A DNA stretch of 32,682 nucleotides, taken from an uncultured Bacteroidota bacterium (lineage in GTDB: Bacteria > Bacteroidota > Bacteroidia > Chitinophagales > Chitinophagaceae). A model generated the notes under the pieces. The model worked only from the letters and a program-made list of their open reading frames with translations. It searched no databases and was not told the origin of the DNA. This document shows, piece by piece, positions 7,435-15,403 of this stretch (position 1 is the stretch's first letter; the number at the start of each line of letters is the position of its first letter). The stretch spans positions 1-32,682 of the forward strand of contig CAIYJV010000108.1 of NCBI GenBank assembly GCA_903926605.1. Reading direction: 5' to 3'. Position numbers and translations under genes: made by a program.

Positions 7435-8613
7435 TTACATTCTTTCAATTACTACTGCGCTTGCACCACCGCCGCCATTGCAAATGGCTGCGGCACCATA
7501 CTTACCATTGTTCTGGTGCAGTACGTTTACCAGTGTAGCTACGATACGTGCACCGCTGCATCCCAGAGGATGTCCCAGCGATACGGCACCACCGTTCACA
7601 TTTATTTTGTCGGCGCTTAGGTTCAGTTTCTTTGCATTTACCAGACCTACCACGCTGAAGGCTTCATTGAACTCGAAGAAGTCTATGTCCGATACGCTGA
7701 TACCGGCTTTTGCTGCAGCTTTTGGTACGGCCAGCGATGGGGTAGTGGTAAACCACTCAGGAGCTTGTTCCGCATCTCCATATCCTATCAGTTTGGCCAG
7801 TGGCTTAATGCCCAGTGCTTCTGCTTTTTCCTTGCTCATAAGTACTACAGCGGCGGCACCGTCGTTCATGGTGCTAGCGTTGGCGGCAGTTACCGTGCCA
7901 TCCTTGCTGAATGCGGCGCGCAGGCCTGCGATCTTGTCGAATTTCACATTCCAGGGCTCTTCATCCTTGGATACCACCACTGGTTCACCCTTTTTAGATG
8001 GGATTTCAACGGGAACAATCTCGTTCACGAACTTTCCGGCAGTAGAGGCAGCCTGACTGCGTTTGTAACTTTCTATAGCAAATGCATCCTGCTCTTCGCG
8101 GGAGATATTGTATTCTTTGGCGCAAAGGTCGGCGGCGTTGCCCATGGCGTAATTGTGGTACACATCGGTAAGGCCATCCTTAGCGAGACCGTCTATCAGG
8201 GTAACGTTTCCGTACTTGCTGCCCCAGCGCAGGTTTTCGTTGTAGAAGGGAACGTTGCTCATGCTCTCCATGCCACCAGCCACTACCACGTCGCTGTCGC
8301 CCAGCATGATGGATTGCGCACCGAGCATAATAGCCTTCATGCCACTTGCACACACCTTGTTGATGGTGGTACAGGGAACGTTGTCGGGAACTCCGGCAAA
8401 CCGTGCAGCCTGACGTGCAGGAGCCTGGCCCAGGTTGGCCTGCAATACGCTGCCCATATATACTTCGTTCACTTCAGCCGGATTAAGGCCGCATTTTTCC
8501 AGTGCACCCTTGATGGCTATCGAGCCCAGGCGGGTAGCAGAAACGTCTTTCAAAGCGCCGCCCCACGAACCGATCGGTGTGCGGACTGCGGAGACTACAT
8601 ATACTTCTTTCAT
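7435..8613 (-). CDS. Acetyl-CoA C-acyltransferase (thiolase)
   Basis: This 392-aa thiolase either condenses two acetyl-CoA to acetoacetyl-CoA or cleaves 3-ketoacyl-CoA. The catalytic triad is in place: nucleophile Cys88 in NKVCASGMKA, His348 in GHPLGCSG and Cys378 in CNGGGGAS. The start VYVVSAVRTPIGSWGGAL and the full length are standard. It most resembles the acetyl-CoA acetyltransferase (AtoB/PhaA/ThlA) subgroup, but a FadA-like role cannot be excluded without a partner gene, and none is adjacent. A strong terminator follows it. A -7 box (TAATTTTG on the minus strand, 8659-8666) lies 45 nt upstream. It appears to be a monocistronic gene. Confidence 0.95.
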   Translation of the reverse strand: MKEVYVVSAVRTPIGSWGGALKDVSATRLGSIAIKGALEKCGLNPAEVNEVYMGSVLQANLGQAPARQAARFAGVPDNVPCTTINKVCASGMKAIMLGAQSIMLGDSDVVVAGGMESMSNVPFYNENLRWGSKYGNVTLIDGLAKDGLTDVYHNYAMGNAADLCAKEYNISREEQDAFAIESYKRSQAASTAGKFVNEIVPVEIPSKKGEPVVVSKDEEPWNVKFDKIAGLRAAFSKDGTVTAANASTMNDGAAAVVLMSKEKAEALGIKPLAKLIGYGDAEQAPEWFTTTPSLAVPKAAAKAGISVSDIDFFEFNEAFSVVGLVNAKKLNLSADKINVNGGAVSLGHPLGCSGARIVATLVNVLHQNNGKYGAAAICNGGGGASAVVIERM

Positions 8614-8658
8614 GAGATTATTTTTCTGTTCAGGATAAGCCCCGAACTATTTGCGCCG

Positions 8659-8666
8659 CAAAATTA
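8659..8666 (-). promoter_or_regulatory. Probable -7 box of the thiolase gene
   Basis: On the minus strand this reads TAATTTTG, a full match to TAnnTTTG. A TTG (8688-8690) lies 21 nt further upstream, slightly beyond the usual -33 spacing. The predicted leader is about 40 nt. The remaining spacer to 8839 shows nothing recognisable. Confidence 0.45.
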
Positions 8667-8839
8667 AGCAAAAGGTCCATGTTGTGTCAAGTATTGTTAT
8701 TTTTTAGTTGGGTTGTGGGCAAAAAATTAGGACAAATTCACGCTTTCGTCCGGATTTATAGGTTTATTAGGTTGGGCTCATTGAATTATTTGCTCGTTAC
8801 TCACGTTCTAAATTGGTAAAACAAGAATGTAGGGACGGT

Positions 8840-9175
8840 TTAATAGTTTTCAGGTAAAAACTTCAATAAATCCCTAATTTCTTTAGGAGTAAGAGATTCC
8901 TCTTCCGATTTATCAAAAATAGACAGCAGGTAAACCAATTCTGCCACGAATTGAACATGAATAATTACCCGGGCACTTCCCGATTTCCCCTTGTTTTTGG
9001 AGGCAATTGCCAGTCGAATCTTATAGCAGTGGTTTCCGATAGACACACCCCTGACGGGTTGTACTTCGAGGCTGCCAACCAAATCTGAAAGTTCTGATTT
9101 CAGAGATGGATATTTTTTTAATAGGCGCTTTACCTGTTTTTTAAAATTTGTTGTTATTTCAACCCTAAAGCTCAT
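8840..9175 (-). CDS. RelE/ParE-family toxin
   Basis: This 111-aa basic protein has the layout of a RelE-superfamily toxin. It begins with an N-terminal strand and a lysine-rich helix (VEITTNFKKQVKRLLKKYPS, about 5-24). SIGNHCYKIRLAIASKNKGKSG sits in the middle. The frequent RelE-type ending follows: VYLLSIFDKSEEESLTPKEI (about 81-100). Members of the family cleave mRNA on the ribosome; the exact cleavage residues cannot be assigned by eye. Its start overlaps the end of the upstream gene by 11 nt, the translational coupling expected of an antitoxin-toxin pair. The frame is intact, unlike the HigB toxin at the left edge of the window. Confidence 0.85.
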   Translation of the reverse strand: MSFRVEITTNFKKQVKRLLKKYPSLKSELSDLVGSLEVQPVRGVSIGNHCYKIRLAIASKNKGKSGSARVIIHVQFVAELVYLLSIFDKSEEESLTPKEIRDLLKFLPENY

Positions 9176-9371
9176 CGAGAAAAGAACGGGCGGATTGAAG
9201 TTTTACCTTTCCTTCTCTGGCCAGAATTACTTCATCTACCGAACCTTTTATTTCTTCGAGTAATTGCGCTTTCGACGGAGTGAGCGGCTTGGTTTTTACA
9301 AAAGAAAAATTCTGAAGCAATTCTACAATAAAGGCTGCCTTACTGTCTTTTACGTCGAGAAGAAATTGCAT
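9165..9371 (-). CDS. Antitoxin partner of the RelE-like toxin
   Basis: This 68-aa protein begins MQFLLDVKDSKAAFIVELLQ and ends LQSARSFLDEL. It is short, rich in charged residues and helix-forming, as is typical of Bacteroidota antitoxins encoded just before RelE-like toxins. ATG 9371 is preferred over the TTG three codons upstream. No clear ribbon-helix-helix or helix-turn-helix motif can be named, so the assignment rests mainly on size, order and the 11-nt overlap with the toxin gene. A -7 box lies 20 nt upstream (9391-9398), and the pair is probably one autoregulated transcript. Confidence 0.8.
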   Translation of the reverse strand: MQFLLDVKDSKAAFIVELLQNFSFVKTKPLTPSKAQLLEEIKGSVDEVILAREGKVKLQSARSFLDEL

Positions 9372-9390
9372 CGTAATCAATTTTATAAAT

Positions 9391-9398
9391 CAAAATTA
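9391..9398 (-). promoter_or_regulatory. Probable -7 box of the toxin-antitoxin operon
   Basis: Minus-strand TAATTTTG is a full match to TAnnTTTG. It sits 20 nt before the antitoxin ATG, predicting a leader of about 15 nt. No good -33 element is seen. Confidence 0.4.
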
Positions 9399-9624
9399 AA
9401 GCTTTTTTGTGAGTGCATGCCGAGACAACCGCAAAATTTGTATGCACAGGTAACCGTATTGTAATAAGATTGAAATTCGAAAGAGGCAGCGTATAGGAAG
9501 GGGCAACGATCCGTCGGGAGAAGGCGTATATGTATATTTTTGAAATTTGTACAGTTTGTTTTTTTTGAGCATTCAAAGCCAACGCAGATATTTCATTCGG
9601 TTATTTTTTCCTAATTTTATCTCA

Positions 9625-9840
9625 GTGAAAAAATTTACTTTATTATTTGTTTGCACCCTTTTTGTGGTGTGCAGGGCATTGGCACAAGGTTGCGCTGTAT
9701 GCTCAAACAATGCCGCAGCACTGGATGAAAAGGGCGCCCGGGGGTTGAACGGTGGTATCATATACCTTGCGTTTCTACCATTGACTATTATGCTTACGTT
9801 GGGATATATCTGGTGGCGTTCTAACAAGTCGGCTTCTTAA
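9625..9840 (+). CDS. Small signal-peptide/CxxC membrane protein
   Basis: From GTG 9625 this is a 71-aa protein. A signal segment ends in RALAQ (about residue 20), then comes a GCAVCSNN motif (CxxC, about 22-25). A glycine-rich stretch (GARGLNGGIIYL) follows, then one transmembrane helix (about 46-63), ending in WWRSNKSAS. The frame is open upstream to 9547, but the upstream residues lack a signal-peptide character and GTG-MKKFTLLFVCTLF is a classic start. Small Bacteroidota proteins of this layout (signal, CxxC, GxNxGIxYL, TM helix) recur, but I know of no assigned function. The cysteine pair could be redox-active or bind metal. It leads a tight cassette with the GIN protein 12 nt downstream. 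Confidence 0.75.
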   Translation: MKKFTLLFVCTLFVVCRALAQGCAVCSNNAAALDEKGARGLNGGIIYLAFLPLTIMLTLGYIWWRSNKSAS

Positions 9841-9851
9841 AAATTTGGATT

Positions 9852-10592
9852 ATGAGGGTTAACTGTTTTCGGTTGGTTTTACTTGTGCTGTCGCTGGCAG
9901 TGTTCTGCTCCTGCCGGGTGCGGGTTTTGCATGGGTCGGGCGCAAAGGGAGTCCTGAACGCTCCGGCGGGTGCCTTTTCAGGCCTGGATGTTGACGTGCC
10001 AGCCAGAGTCACCGTTAATCTTCAGCCCGGTGTAACCCCGTCGGCGAAAATATCGGGCTACGAAAACGTGCTGGCCCATATTAAGCCTGTGCTTAACGGC
10101 AATGTGCTGCAAATAGGCAGGGACGATGAAGCAGGAATAATTCTGGATAAGGAAGAAGACCTGCAAATAGAGGTCTGGGTGCCGTCGCTGCAGTCGCTGG
10201 CCATTTCGGGTACTGCAAATGCATATATCCACGGAGCTCTGAGTGGTGCCCAGTTTAAAATGGATTTATCTGGCGCATCTGAAGTTGTTATTGATAGTAT
10301 GCTGGTGGACGATTTCTCGACAGAGGCATCCGGTGCCAGTAAAATTCAGGTAAAAGGTGGCGCTGTAAAGCAGGCAGATTATTCTATAAGCGGCGCGGGT
10401 AAGATACTGGCATTTCCCTTACAGGCGGCTTCCGTTTCCATTGCGATATCGGGAGCGGGGAAGGGTGAAGTGACCGCGATAGAAAAACTAACTGCATCAA
10501 TTAGTGGTGCAGGTACGGTAAAGTACATGGGTCACCCTGCGGTGACACAGGATATTTCTGGCGCAGGATCTGTGTCGGAAGTACAGCAATAA
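9852..10592 (+). CDS. GIN-domain (DUF2807) lipoprotein
   Basis: This 246-aa protein has a lipoprotein-type signal (LVLLVLSLAVFCSC, Cys about 20). It is followed by a putative auto-transporter adhesin 'head GIN' domain, DUF2807. The domain shows as repeated beta-helix turns with the recurrent ISGAG/LSGAS motif: LSGASEVVI, ASGASKIQV, ISGAGKILA, ISGAGKGEV, ISGAGTVKY and ISGAGSVSE. That is about six turns at 15-25 residue spacing in the C-terminal half. Such proteins are lipid-anchored in the envelope and their role is unknown; the adhesin label is a family name rather than a demonstrated activity. It is 11 nt after the CxxC gene and 30 nt before DUF2147, probably one operon. Confidence 0.92.
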   Translation: MRVNCFRLVLLVLSLAVFCSCRVRVLHGSGAKGVLNAPAGAFSGLDVDVPARVTVNLQPGVTPSAKISGYENVLAHIKPVLNGNVLQIGRDDEAGIILDKEEDLQIEVWVPSLQSLAISGTANAYIHGALSGAQFKMDLSGASEVVIDSMLVDDFSTEASGASKIQVKGGAVKQADYSISGAGKILAFPLQAASVSIAISGAGKGEVTAIEKLTASISGAGTVKYMGHPAVTQDISGAGSVSEVQQ

Positions 10593-10622
10593 ATAGTCGC
10601 TTAACTCTAAAAAAAATCCTAC

Positions 10623-11063
10623 ATGGCAAGTGCAAAGAAAATGCTCCTGGTCGTGCTCTTCTCTATCGCCAGGCTGGCTGGATTTGGTCAGACTGACCCG
10701 ATAGAACGTGTTTGGTATAATGAAGAAAAGACAGCCAAGATCCGTGTGTATAAAACGGAGAGCGGAAAATTTTGTGGCAAGATCATCTGGCTCAAAGTTC
10801 CAGAAAAGGATGGCCACCCCAAAGTGGATCAACACAATCCTGACAAGGCTAAACACAACGATCCGATCCTCGGTTTACTGATTCTGAAGGGCTTTACACG
10901 TAAGGACGAGAAAACCTATGAAGGTGGCACTATTTACGATCCGAAAAACGGCAAAACCTACAGTTGCACTGTTACCCATAAGGGCGACAAGCTGGATGTG
11001 CGCGGATATATTGGCTTCTCCTTTATAGGCAGAACCACTGTGTGGACAATGGCGGAGGAATAA
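10623..11063 (+). CDS. DUF2147 secreted protein
   Basis: This 146-aa protein has a signal peptide ending near AGFGQ (about 23). It is followed by a DUF2147 domain: IERVWYNEEKTAKIRVYK, GKFCGKIIWLK, GGTIYDPKNGKTYSCTVT and LDVRGYIGFSFIGRTTVW. This beta-rich domain is widespread in secreted proteins of Bacteroidota and Proteobacteria; its biochemical role is unknown. The last residues (TMAEE) differ slightly from the usual WTRV ending but the domain is complete. It is probably co-transcribed with the GIN lipoprotein 30 nt upstream. It converges with hemD with only 34 nt between stops and no visible terminator. Confidence 0.92.
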   Translation: MASAKKMLLVVLFSIARLAGFGQTDPIERVWYNEEKTAKIRVYKTESGKFCGKIIWLKVPEKDGHPKVDQHNPDKAKHNDPILGLLILKGFTRKDEKTYEGGTIYDPKNGKTYSCTVTHKGDKLDVRGYIGFSFIGRTTVWTMAEE

Positions 11064-11097
11064 CCATCACCGAATATGTCAAAAAGATAAAGGGGGA

Positions 11098-11919
11098 TCA
11101 GGCTTTTTTCGCCGCTTTCTTTGGCTTGCTGCGTTCGGCAAAAAATATTTCCATTGCAGCGACCATTGAGGGCGCATTGGGAGCTGGTGCCTTTACGTCC
11201 AGCCGTAATCCGCTTTCTTCTACGGCCTTGGTAGTAGTCGGGCCAAAAGCGCCGATGATTTTTTCGGACTGATCAAAACCGGGATTGTGCTCGAACAATG
11301 TCTGCAAGCTGTTGGGGCTGAAAAACACGATCATGTCATGATCATGTTTCATCACACCGCTAATGTCGTTAGAAACCATCCTGTATAGTGTGGCTTCGGC
11401 AAACTTTACATTGTGTTTAATGAGATATTGGGCTATTTCGTTTTTGGCACTATCTGTGATAGGAAGTATGAACTTTTCGTTGTTCTTGTGCTTGCCGATC
11501 ACTTCCAGCAGACCTGCTGTGCTACCGTCGGCAGAAAAGAAAACTTTCCGCTTGCGGTACAGAATGAATTTTTGGAGGTATAGTGCCACAGCCTCGGTAA
11601 TGCAGAAATACTTCATTTCCTGCGATACCTTTATTTTCATTTCCTCGCAGATCCTGAAAAAGTGGTCTACTGCGTTGCGGCTGGTGAAAATAATGGCAGT
11701 ATATTCAGTTATTTCTATTTTCTGTTTCCTGAATTCCTTGGCATTGAGCCCTTCGACCCGGATAAAGGCGTGAAAATCAAGTTTAAGATCGTATTTCTTC
11801 GCAAGGTCGAAGTAAGGAGACTTTTCAGAGTCCGGGCGTGGTTGGGTAATGAGCACACTACTCACCTTTTTTTCCTTAATATCTGCAACCTTCTTTTGCG
11901 ATCTTACAGCTTTTGCCAT
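11098..11919 (-). CDS. hemD: Uroporphyrinogen-III synthase
   Basis: HemD closes hydroxymethylbilane into uroporphyrinogen III with inversion of ring D, in the haem pathway. The 273-aa protein has the family's weak but recognisable pattern. VSSVLITQPRPDSEKSPYFD lies near the N-terminus, then ITEYTAIIFTSRNAVDHFF. GLLEVIGKHK and FILPITDSAKNEIAQYL follow, then MIVFFSPNSLQTLFE and IIGAFGPTTTKAVEESGL. The start is ATG 11919; an in-frame TTG two codons earlier is less likely. The C-terminus ends in a lysine-rich tail (ERSKPKKAAKKA). The gene follows DUF4271 on the minus strand, an arrangement I recall as common in Bacteroidota. The haem link is notable because a seven-haem cytochrome is encoded at 18596-20530, though not in the same operon. 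Confidence 0.9.
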   Translation of the reverse strand: MAKAVRSQKKVADIKEKKVSSVLITQPRPDSEKSPYFDLAKKYDLKLDFHAFIRVEGLNAKEFRKQKIEITEYTAIIFTSRNAVDHFFRICEEMKIKVSQEMKYFCITEAVALYLQKFILYRKRKVFFSADGSTAGLLEVIGKHKNNEKFILPITDSAKNEIAQYLIKHNVKFAEATLYRMVSNDISGVMKHDHDMIVFFSPNSLQTLFEHNPGFDQSEKIIGAFGPTTTKAVEESGLRLDVKAPAPNAPSMVAAMEIFFAERSKPKKAAKKA

Positions 11920-12016
11920 ATTCAAGGATTATGGGAAACATTTTAAACCGTCAAAATCAATAAAACCTACAGGAGGTTGCAAATTCAGAAATATTATCTT
12001 ATGTTTGCTACAAGCC

Positions 12017-12889
12017 CTAGTAAAGGCTAAAACCTCTTAGTAGTAATTTTATTAATACAGAAACAGGTAATATTTCCGAGGCGCAAAGGTAAAGAAAAAA
12101 ATGGAATTTGCTAAATTGCAGAAACGATCCGAATACCTGCCATGACCTGACATACCTTGCCAGCAATAAAATTCCACCCATAATAAACGATACCATTATT
12201 ACCGGCTGGCCCCATGCTTTTGCACCAAAACCCAACAGTAGAATAAAAGGTAGCAAAAGCACCGCGAATACCTTGTTAATAAGAAATACGTTGAACAGGT
12301 ATTGTTCTGTGATAGACTCCACATTGAACGCCCAGCCGCTGAATTTTACGGCCACATATTTTACCGCATAGAGCACGGCTATGCTTATAATAAGGAATGC
12401 GATCAACGCAGAGGATGGTATCAATACCGAGTTGCCAGGCCTATAAAAGCGTATGATGTAAAATAAATAGGCTCCGGCAGAGCAGGTGAAAAAAAGATTC
12501 ATGAGGAGGTTCTGCAATCCTGAACTATCCAGCAGGTCCCGTATCTGGCTGTTGCCCATAGTAGTATTTGCCAGTGCTTTCCACAAACTTGCGAAGTATT
12601 TTACATCTACATACCGGATGGCACCCAGCAAGATGATCATGACCAACAGGAGGTAAAAATCGGCAGTTTGCCAACCGGCGTCATGCGGCACTTCAAAGTC
12701 TTCTACCACTTTCAAGACTCCTGTATAGGCCTGCGCAGATACGGCACTATCGGCAAACCTAACGCCCGAACCGGTCCATTTCACACTGTCGCCTGCAGCC
12801 ATAGCAACGCCATAGGAAGGCAGGTTTACCCGCGCTCCGGCCTGGACGAAAAGACACAAACACAATAATAAAGAGGTGACAAACCGCAT
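12017..12889 (-). CDS. DUF4271 integral membrane protein
   Basis: This 290-aa protein has a signal-like N-terminus (LLLCLCLFVQAGA), a periplasmic linker of about 50 residues, and then about six to seven hydrophobic helices. Examples are DFYLLLVMIILLGAI, FLIISIAVLYAVKYV and VFAVLLLPFILLLGFG. The family signature includes FSGWAF (in VKFSGWAFNVESITEQYLFN) and the C-terminal FHFFLYLCASEILPVSVLIK. DUF4271 is a Bacteroidota inner-membrane family of unknown function. The hemD gene lies 97 nt downstream on the same strand, so the two may be co-transcribed. No firm promoter is seen in the 12890-13100 spacer. Confidence 0.9.
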   Translation of the reverse strand: MRFVTSLLLCLCLFVQAGARVNLPSYGVAMAAGDSVKWTGSGVRFADSAVSAQAYTGVLKVVEDFEVPHDAGWQTADFYLLLVMIILLGAIRYVDVKYFASLWKALANTTMGNSQIRDLLDSSGLQNLLMNLFFTCSAGAYLFYIIRFYRPGNSVLIPSSALIAFLIISIAVLYAVKYVAVKFSGWAFNVESITEQYLFNVFLINKVFAVLLLPFILLLGFGAKAWGQPVIMVSFIMGGILLLARYVRSWQVFGSFLQFSKFHFFLYLCASEILPVSVLIKLLLRGFSLY

Positions 12890-13100
12890 GTTCCAGCTGC
12901 GAAATTAATCCATCGGGGGCAAAATTTTTTAAATTACTCCCAGGCTGGTCATTGGCATTGCACCGCAAATGTTTTTCCCGGGTTGCTGCCTGCTGAAAAA
13001 AGCACGGTATTGCGGGAGGCAGATATCTGATGTCACTTATACGGTACCACCGGTCTGAAGCAAGGGAAAGATAAAAGTAGCGGTCTGGTCCAAAAAAAAT

Positions 13101-13108
13101 TACTTTTG
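13101..13108 (+). promoter_or_regulatory. Possible -7 box of the gamma carbonic anhydrase gene
   Basis: TACTTTTG is a full match to TAnnTTTG and lies 16 nt before the ATG at 13125, predicting a very short leader. A short direct repeat GGTCCAAAAAA occurs on both sides of it (from 13087 and 13108). No -33 element is evident. Confidence 0.4.
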
Positions 13109-13124
13109 GTCCAAAAAAGAATAC

Positions 13125-13637
13125 ATGCAGTTGATATTGCCGGTAAAAGGGGTTTATCCTCAAATTCCATCCAGTTGTTTTGTTGCGCCCAACGCTACCA
13201 TCGTGGGCGATGTGGTGATGGGAGAAGATTGCAGTGTGTGGTTTAACGCTGTGGTACGTGGAGATGTGAACAGCATACGGATGGGCAACAAAGTAAATAT
13301 TCAGGATGGAGCCTGTGTACATTGTACCTACGAAAAAACGGTAACCGTATTGGGTGACAATGTCTCGGTGGGGCACAATGCGATAGTACATGGGTGCGAG
13401 ATCGCCGACAATGTTTTGGTAGGTATGGGTGCCATAGTAATGGACAATTGCAAGATTGGTGCCAATAGCATAATAGCAGCGGGGGCAGTAGTGCTGGAGG
13501 GTACCGTAGTGCCGCCGGGGAGTATCTTTGCAGGTGTACCCGCAAAAAAAATAAAAGACATTAGCCCTGAACTACAGAAGGGAGAAATAGAGCGGATCTC
13601 CAACAATTACCTTATGTACAGCAATTGGTTTCGCTAA
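13125..13637 (+). CDS. Gamma-class carbonic anhydrase family protein
   Basis: This 170-aa left-handed beta-helix protein has a run of hexapeptide repeats (for example ATIVGD VVMGED, VTVLGD NVSVGH, NVLVGM GAIVMD). The gamma-CA metal ligands are present: His66 (CVHC), His84 and His89 (GHNAIVHG). The conserved Arg45/Asp47 (VVRGDV) and Gln60 (NIQDG) are also there. The family forms trimers with zinc or iron between subunits. Some members hydrate CO2 and others (YrdA/PaaY-type) have different or weak activities, so the activity is not certain. The C-terminal helix FAGVPAKKIKDISPE is standard. It stands alone, with a stem-loop 5 nt after the stop. Confidence 0.94.
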   Translation: MQLILPVKGVYPQIPSSCFVAPNATIVGDVVMGEDCSVWFNAVVRGDVNSIRMGNKVNIQDGACVHCTYEKTVTVLGDNVSVGHNAIVHGCEIADNVLVGMGAIVMDNCKIGANSIIAAGAVVLEGTVVPPGSIFAGVPAKKIKDISPELQKGEIERISNNYLMYSNWFR

Positions 13638-13641
13638 CTTA

Positions 13642-13670
13642 TTGCAGGCTATAGTAGCTGTAACCTGCAA
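13642..13670 (+). terminator. Stem-loop after the carbonic anhydrase gene, weak terminator candidate
   Basis: TTGCAGG and CCTGCAA pair around an inner TATAG/CTGTA helix, giving an almost continuous stem. The T-run (TTTTTTT) comes only about 18 nt later, so this is not a textbook intrinsic terminator. Confidence 0.4.
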
Positions 13671-13735
13671 GGAGACAATTTGTAGCGATTTTTTTATAAT
13701 TTAATAATCTGTTGCACTTTTATTTTTCAAAGTTA

Positions 13736-13764
13736 TTGTTTTTTAAAAAACCCGATTATATTTG
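13736..13764 (+). promoter_or_regulatory. Bacteroidota-type promoter for the tandem paralogue cluster
   Basis: A TTG (13736-13738) is followed after 18 nt by TATATTTG (13757-13764), a full match to TAnnTTTG with close to normal spacing. The first gene starts 27 nt later, so the leader is about 20 nt. The surrounding DNA is very AT-rich. Confidence 0.7.
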
Positions 13765-13790
13765 CATGACTAAATTTAAACCAAGCTGAT

Positions 13791-14507
13791 ATGAAAAAAC
13801 TGATCCTCGCCTTTTTGACAGTAGGAACAATCGCAACAGCAAATGCTCAGGAACCAAGAAGCTGGCTTCTTTATGGTGACCTTAACCTGAATACAGTTAG
13901 AGATTCGGGCCTTAACAAATCAACCGTATGGGATGCTACCATTGGTCTGGGTTACCAGTTCAGTGCGCATTGGACTGCTGGTGGCAATGTAAGCTGGGGT
14001 CAGAACGCAACTAAGGATGGCATTACTGCAGTAAAATCTACTTTCAATACTTATAAAGTCGGTCCTTTTGTACGTTACTCACATTATCTGTGCGGAAGCG
14101 AGATTTTCTTCTTTTACGGACAATGGGATTTCCTGTATGAAGGTGGTTACCATACCAGTATGGGTGATCCCGCTACTGCGAAGCATACCGGAATCTACAC
14201 GGATGTGTACCCAGCGATTGGCGTTAACGTGTGCAGGGGCCTTTGCCTCAATTTCAGTGCCGGCGGCCTGAACTACAGTACTGACAAATATTCTACTGCT
14301 TCAAACAGCGCTAATTCTTTCAATTTCACACTGGGTCACGAAGTAAACGTAGGCATCAGCAAGAACTTTAATGCAGGGCACAGAATGCATTCCAGCCACG
14401 AGCCAGGAGAAGAAATCCAGCGCCGTCGTATGGAGAAAATGGAAGATGAAGATGATGCTGCTCCAAAGCCAAAGAGGAAAGAAAGGAACAGGGACGAAGA
14501 CGAATAA
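13791..14507 (+). CDS. Outer-membrane-like protein with charged tail, paralogue 1 of 3
   Basis: This 238-aa protein has a signal peptide (MKKLILAFLTVGTIATANAQ, cleavage about 20). It is followed by alternating aromatic/polar strands consistent with an eight-stranded beta-barrel: WLLYGDLNL, TIGLGYQF, YKVGPFVRYSHYL, IFFFYGQWDFLYEGGY, LCLNFSAGGLNY and NFTLGHEVNVGISKNFN. After the last strand comes a tail of about 40 residues. It is dense in acidic and basic residues (RRRMEKMEDEDD, then KPKRKERNRDEDE) instead of ending at the usual terminal aromatic. The exact family is not recognised; it belongs to the loose Bacteroidota OMP beta-barrel group. It is first of three tandem paralogues behind a strong promoter. 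Confidence 0.88.
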   Translation: MKKLILAFLTVGTIATANAQEPRSWLLYGDLNLNTVRDSGLNKSTVWDATIGLGYQFSAHWTAGGNVSWGQNATKDGITAVKSTFNTYKVGPFVRYSHYLCGSEIFFFYGQWDFLYEGGYHTSMGDPATAKHTGIYTDVYPAIGVNVCRGLCLNFSAGGLNYSTDKYSTASNSANSFNFTLGHEVNVGISKNFNAGHRMHSSHEPGEEIQRRRMEKMEDEDDAAPKPKRKERNRDEDE

Positions 14508-14623
14508 TCTGTCCGTTCATCCACAAAGCGATTATTTTTCGCTAATGGCCGAACCCACGTGGTAGGTCGAAACGAATAGTTACCGGCAATGCCGGGAAAA
14601 CAAAAAAAATAAAAACACTCTGT

Positions 14624-15343
14624 ATGAAAAAACTGATCCTTGCTTTATTAATGGCAGGAACTATAACCACGGTGAACGCACAGGAACCAAAGAGTTTGTT
14701 GGTATACGGTGACGTGAGTCTGCTGGACGGAACAGATGCCAACCTGTTCAAAACCATAAACTGGGATGCCAATTTTGGAATTGGTTATCAATTTAACCAG
14801 TCGTGGACACTGGGCGCTACTGTTTGCTGGGGCCAAAACGCAGGCCGCGATAGCGCTTCAAACAGAAATACCGAGAATTATTACAGGGTCGGACCATTCG
14901 CCCGTTATTCTCATTATCTGAATAACAGCAACATTTTCTTCTGGTATGGTCAGTTCGATCTACAGTACGAAGGTGGCTACCACACCAATAGTTTCGGTGA
15001 CCCCGCGTACAACAAGCACACCGGGATATACGCAGGTTTTTACCCTGCGCTGGGTATGAATCTTTGCCACGGCATTTGTCTCAATTTCGCGATTGGCGGA
15101 ATCAGCTATGCCACGGACAAGTCTCAGAATAGCGGAGCTGCAAACCCAACCAATACGTTCAACTTTACTTTCGGTCACATGATGAACGTTGGAATAAGCA
15201 AGAACTTTAACGTGGGCCACAAAATGCATGTCAACCATGTTCCGGGCGACGAGGTTCGTCATCTTGAAAACGCATCCGGTAGCGACGACGATGACGATGC
15301 TCCAAGACACAGAAGGGCAAAGAACACAGGTGACGACGAATAG
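14624..15343 (+). CDS. Outer-membrane-like protein with charged tail, paralogue 2 of 3
   Basis: This 239-aa protein is clearly homologous to its upstream neighbour along the whole barrel. The shared blocks include MKKLILA...NAQEP, GYQF, VGPF.RYSHYL, YEGGYHT, KHTGIY, C.G.CLNF and MNVGISKNFN.GH.MH. Differences lie mostly in predicted loops, as expected for a duplicated surface protein. The tail again turns strongly acidic then basic (SGSDDDDDAPRHRRAKNTGDDE). The 116-nt gap from paralogue 1 contains a short palindrome (CCGGCAATGCCGG, 14583-14595) but no T-run and no clear promoter, so read-through from 13736 is likely. Function is unknown. Confidence 0.88.
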   Translation: MKKLILALLMAGTITTVNAQEPKSLLVYGDVSLLDGTDANLFKTINWDANFGIGYQFNQSWTLGATVCWGQNAGRDSASNRNTENYYRVGPFARYSHYLNNSNIFFWYGQFDLQYEGGYHTNSFGDPAYNKHTGIYAGFYPALGMNLCHGICLNFAIGGISYATDKSQNSGAANPTNTFNFTFGHMMNVGISKNFNVGHKMHVNHVPGDEVRHLENASGSDDDDDAPRHRRAKNTGDDE

Positions 15344-15403
15344 TTTTTCGTATCCTGTAGAAATAGTCGGTAATTCAAAATTGGTAATCAAAAAAAGAAA
15401 TAC

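Noticed and set aside
7765-8667. A 300-codon plus-strand frame opposite the thiolase gene.
   Set aside because: The thiolase on the minus strand has a complete catalytic triad; the opposite frame is a by-product of its codon use.
9547-9624. Upstream extension of the CxxC protein (26 extra residues).
   Set aside because: The extension lacks signal-peptide order, while GTG 9625 gives a clean signal peptide.
14583-14595. Palindrome CCGGCAATGCCGG between paralogues 1 and 2 as a terminator.
   Set aside because: No T-run follows on either strand and the loop is only three bases; at most it is a pausing or processing site.
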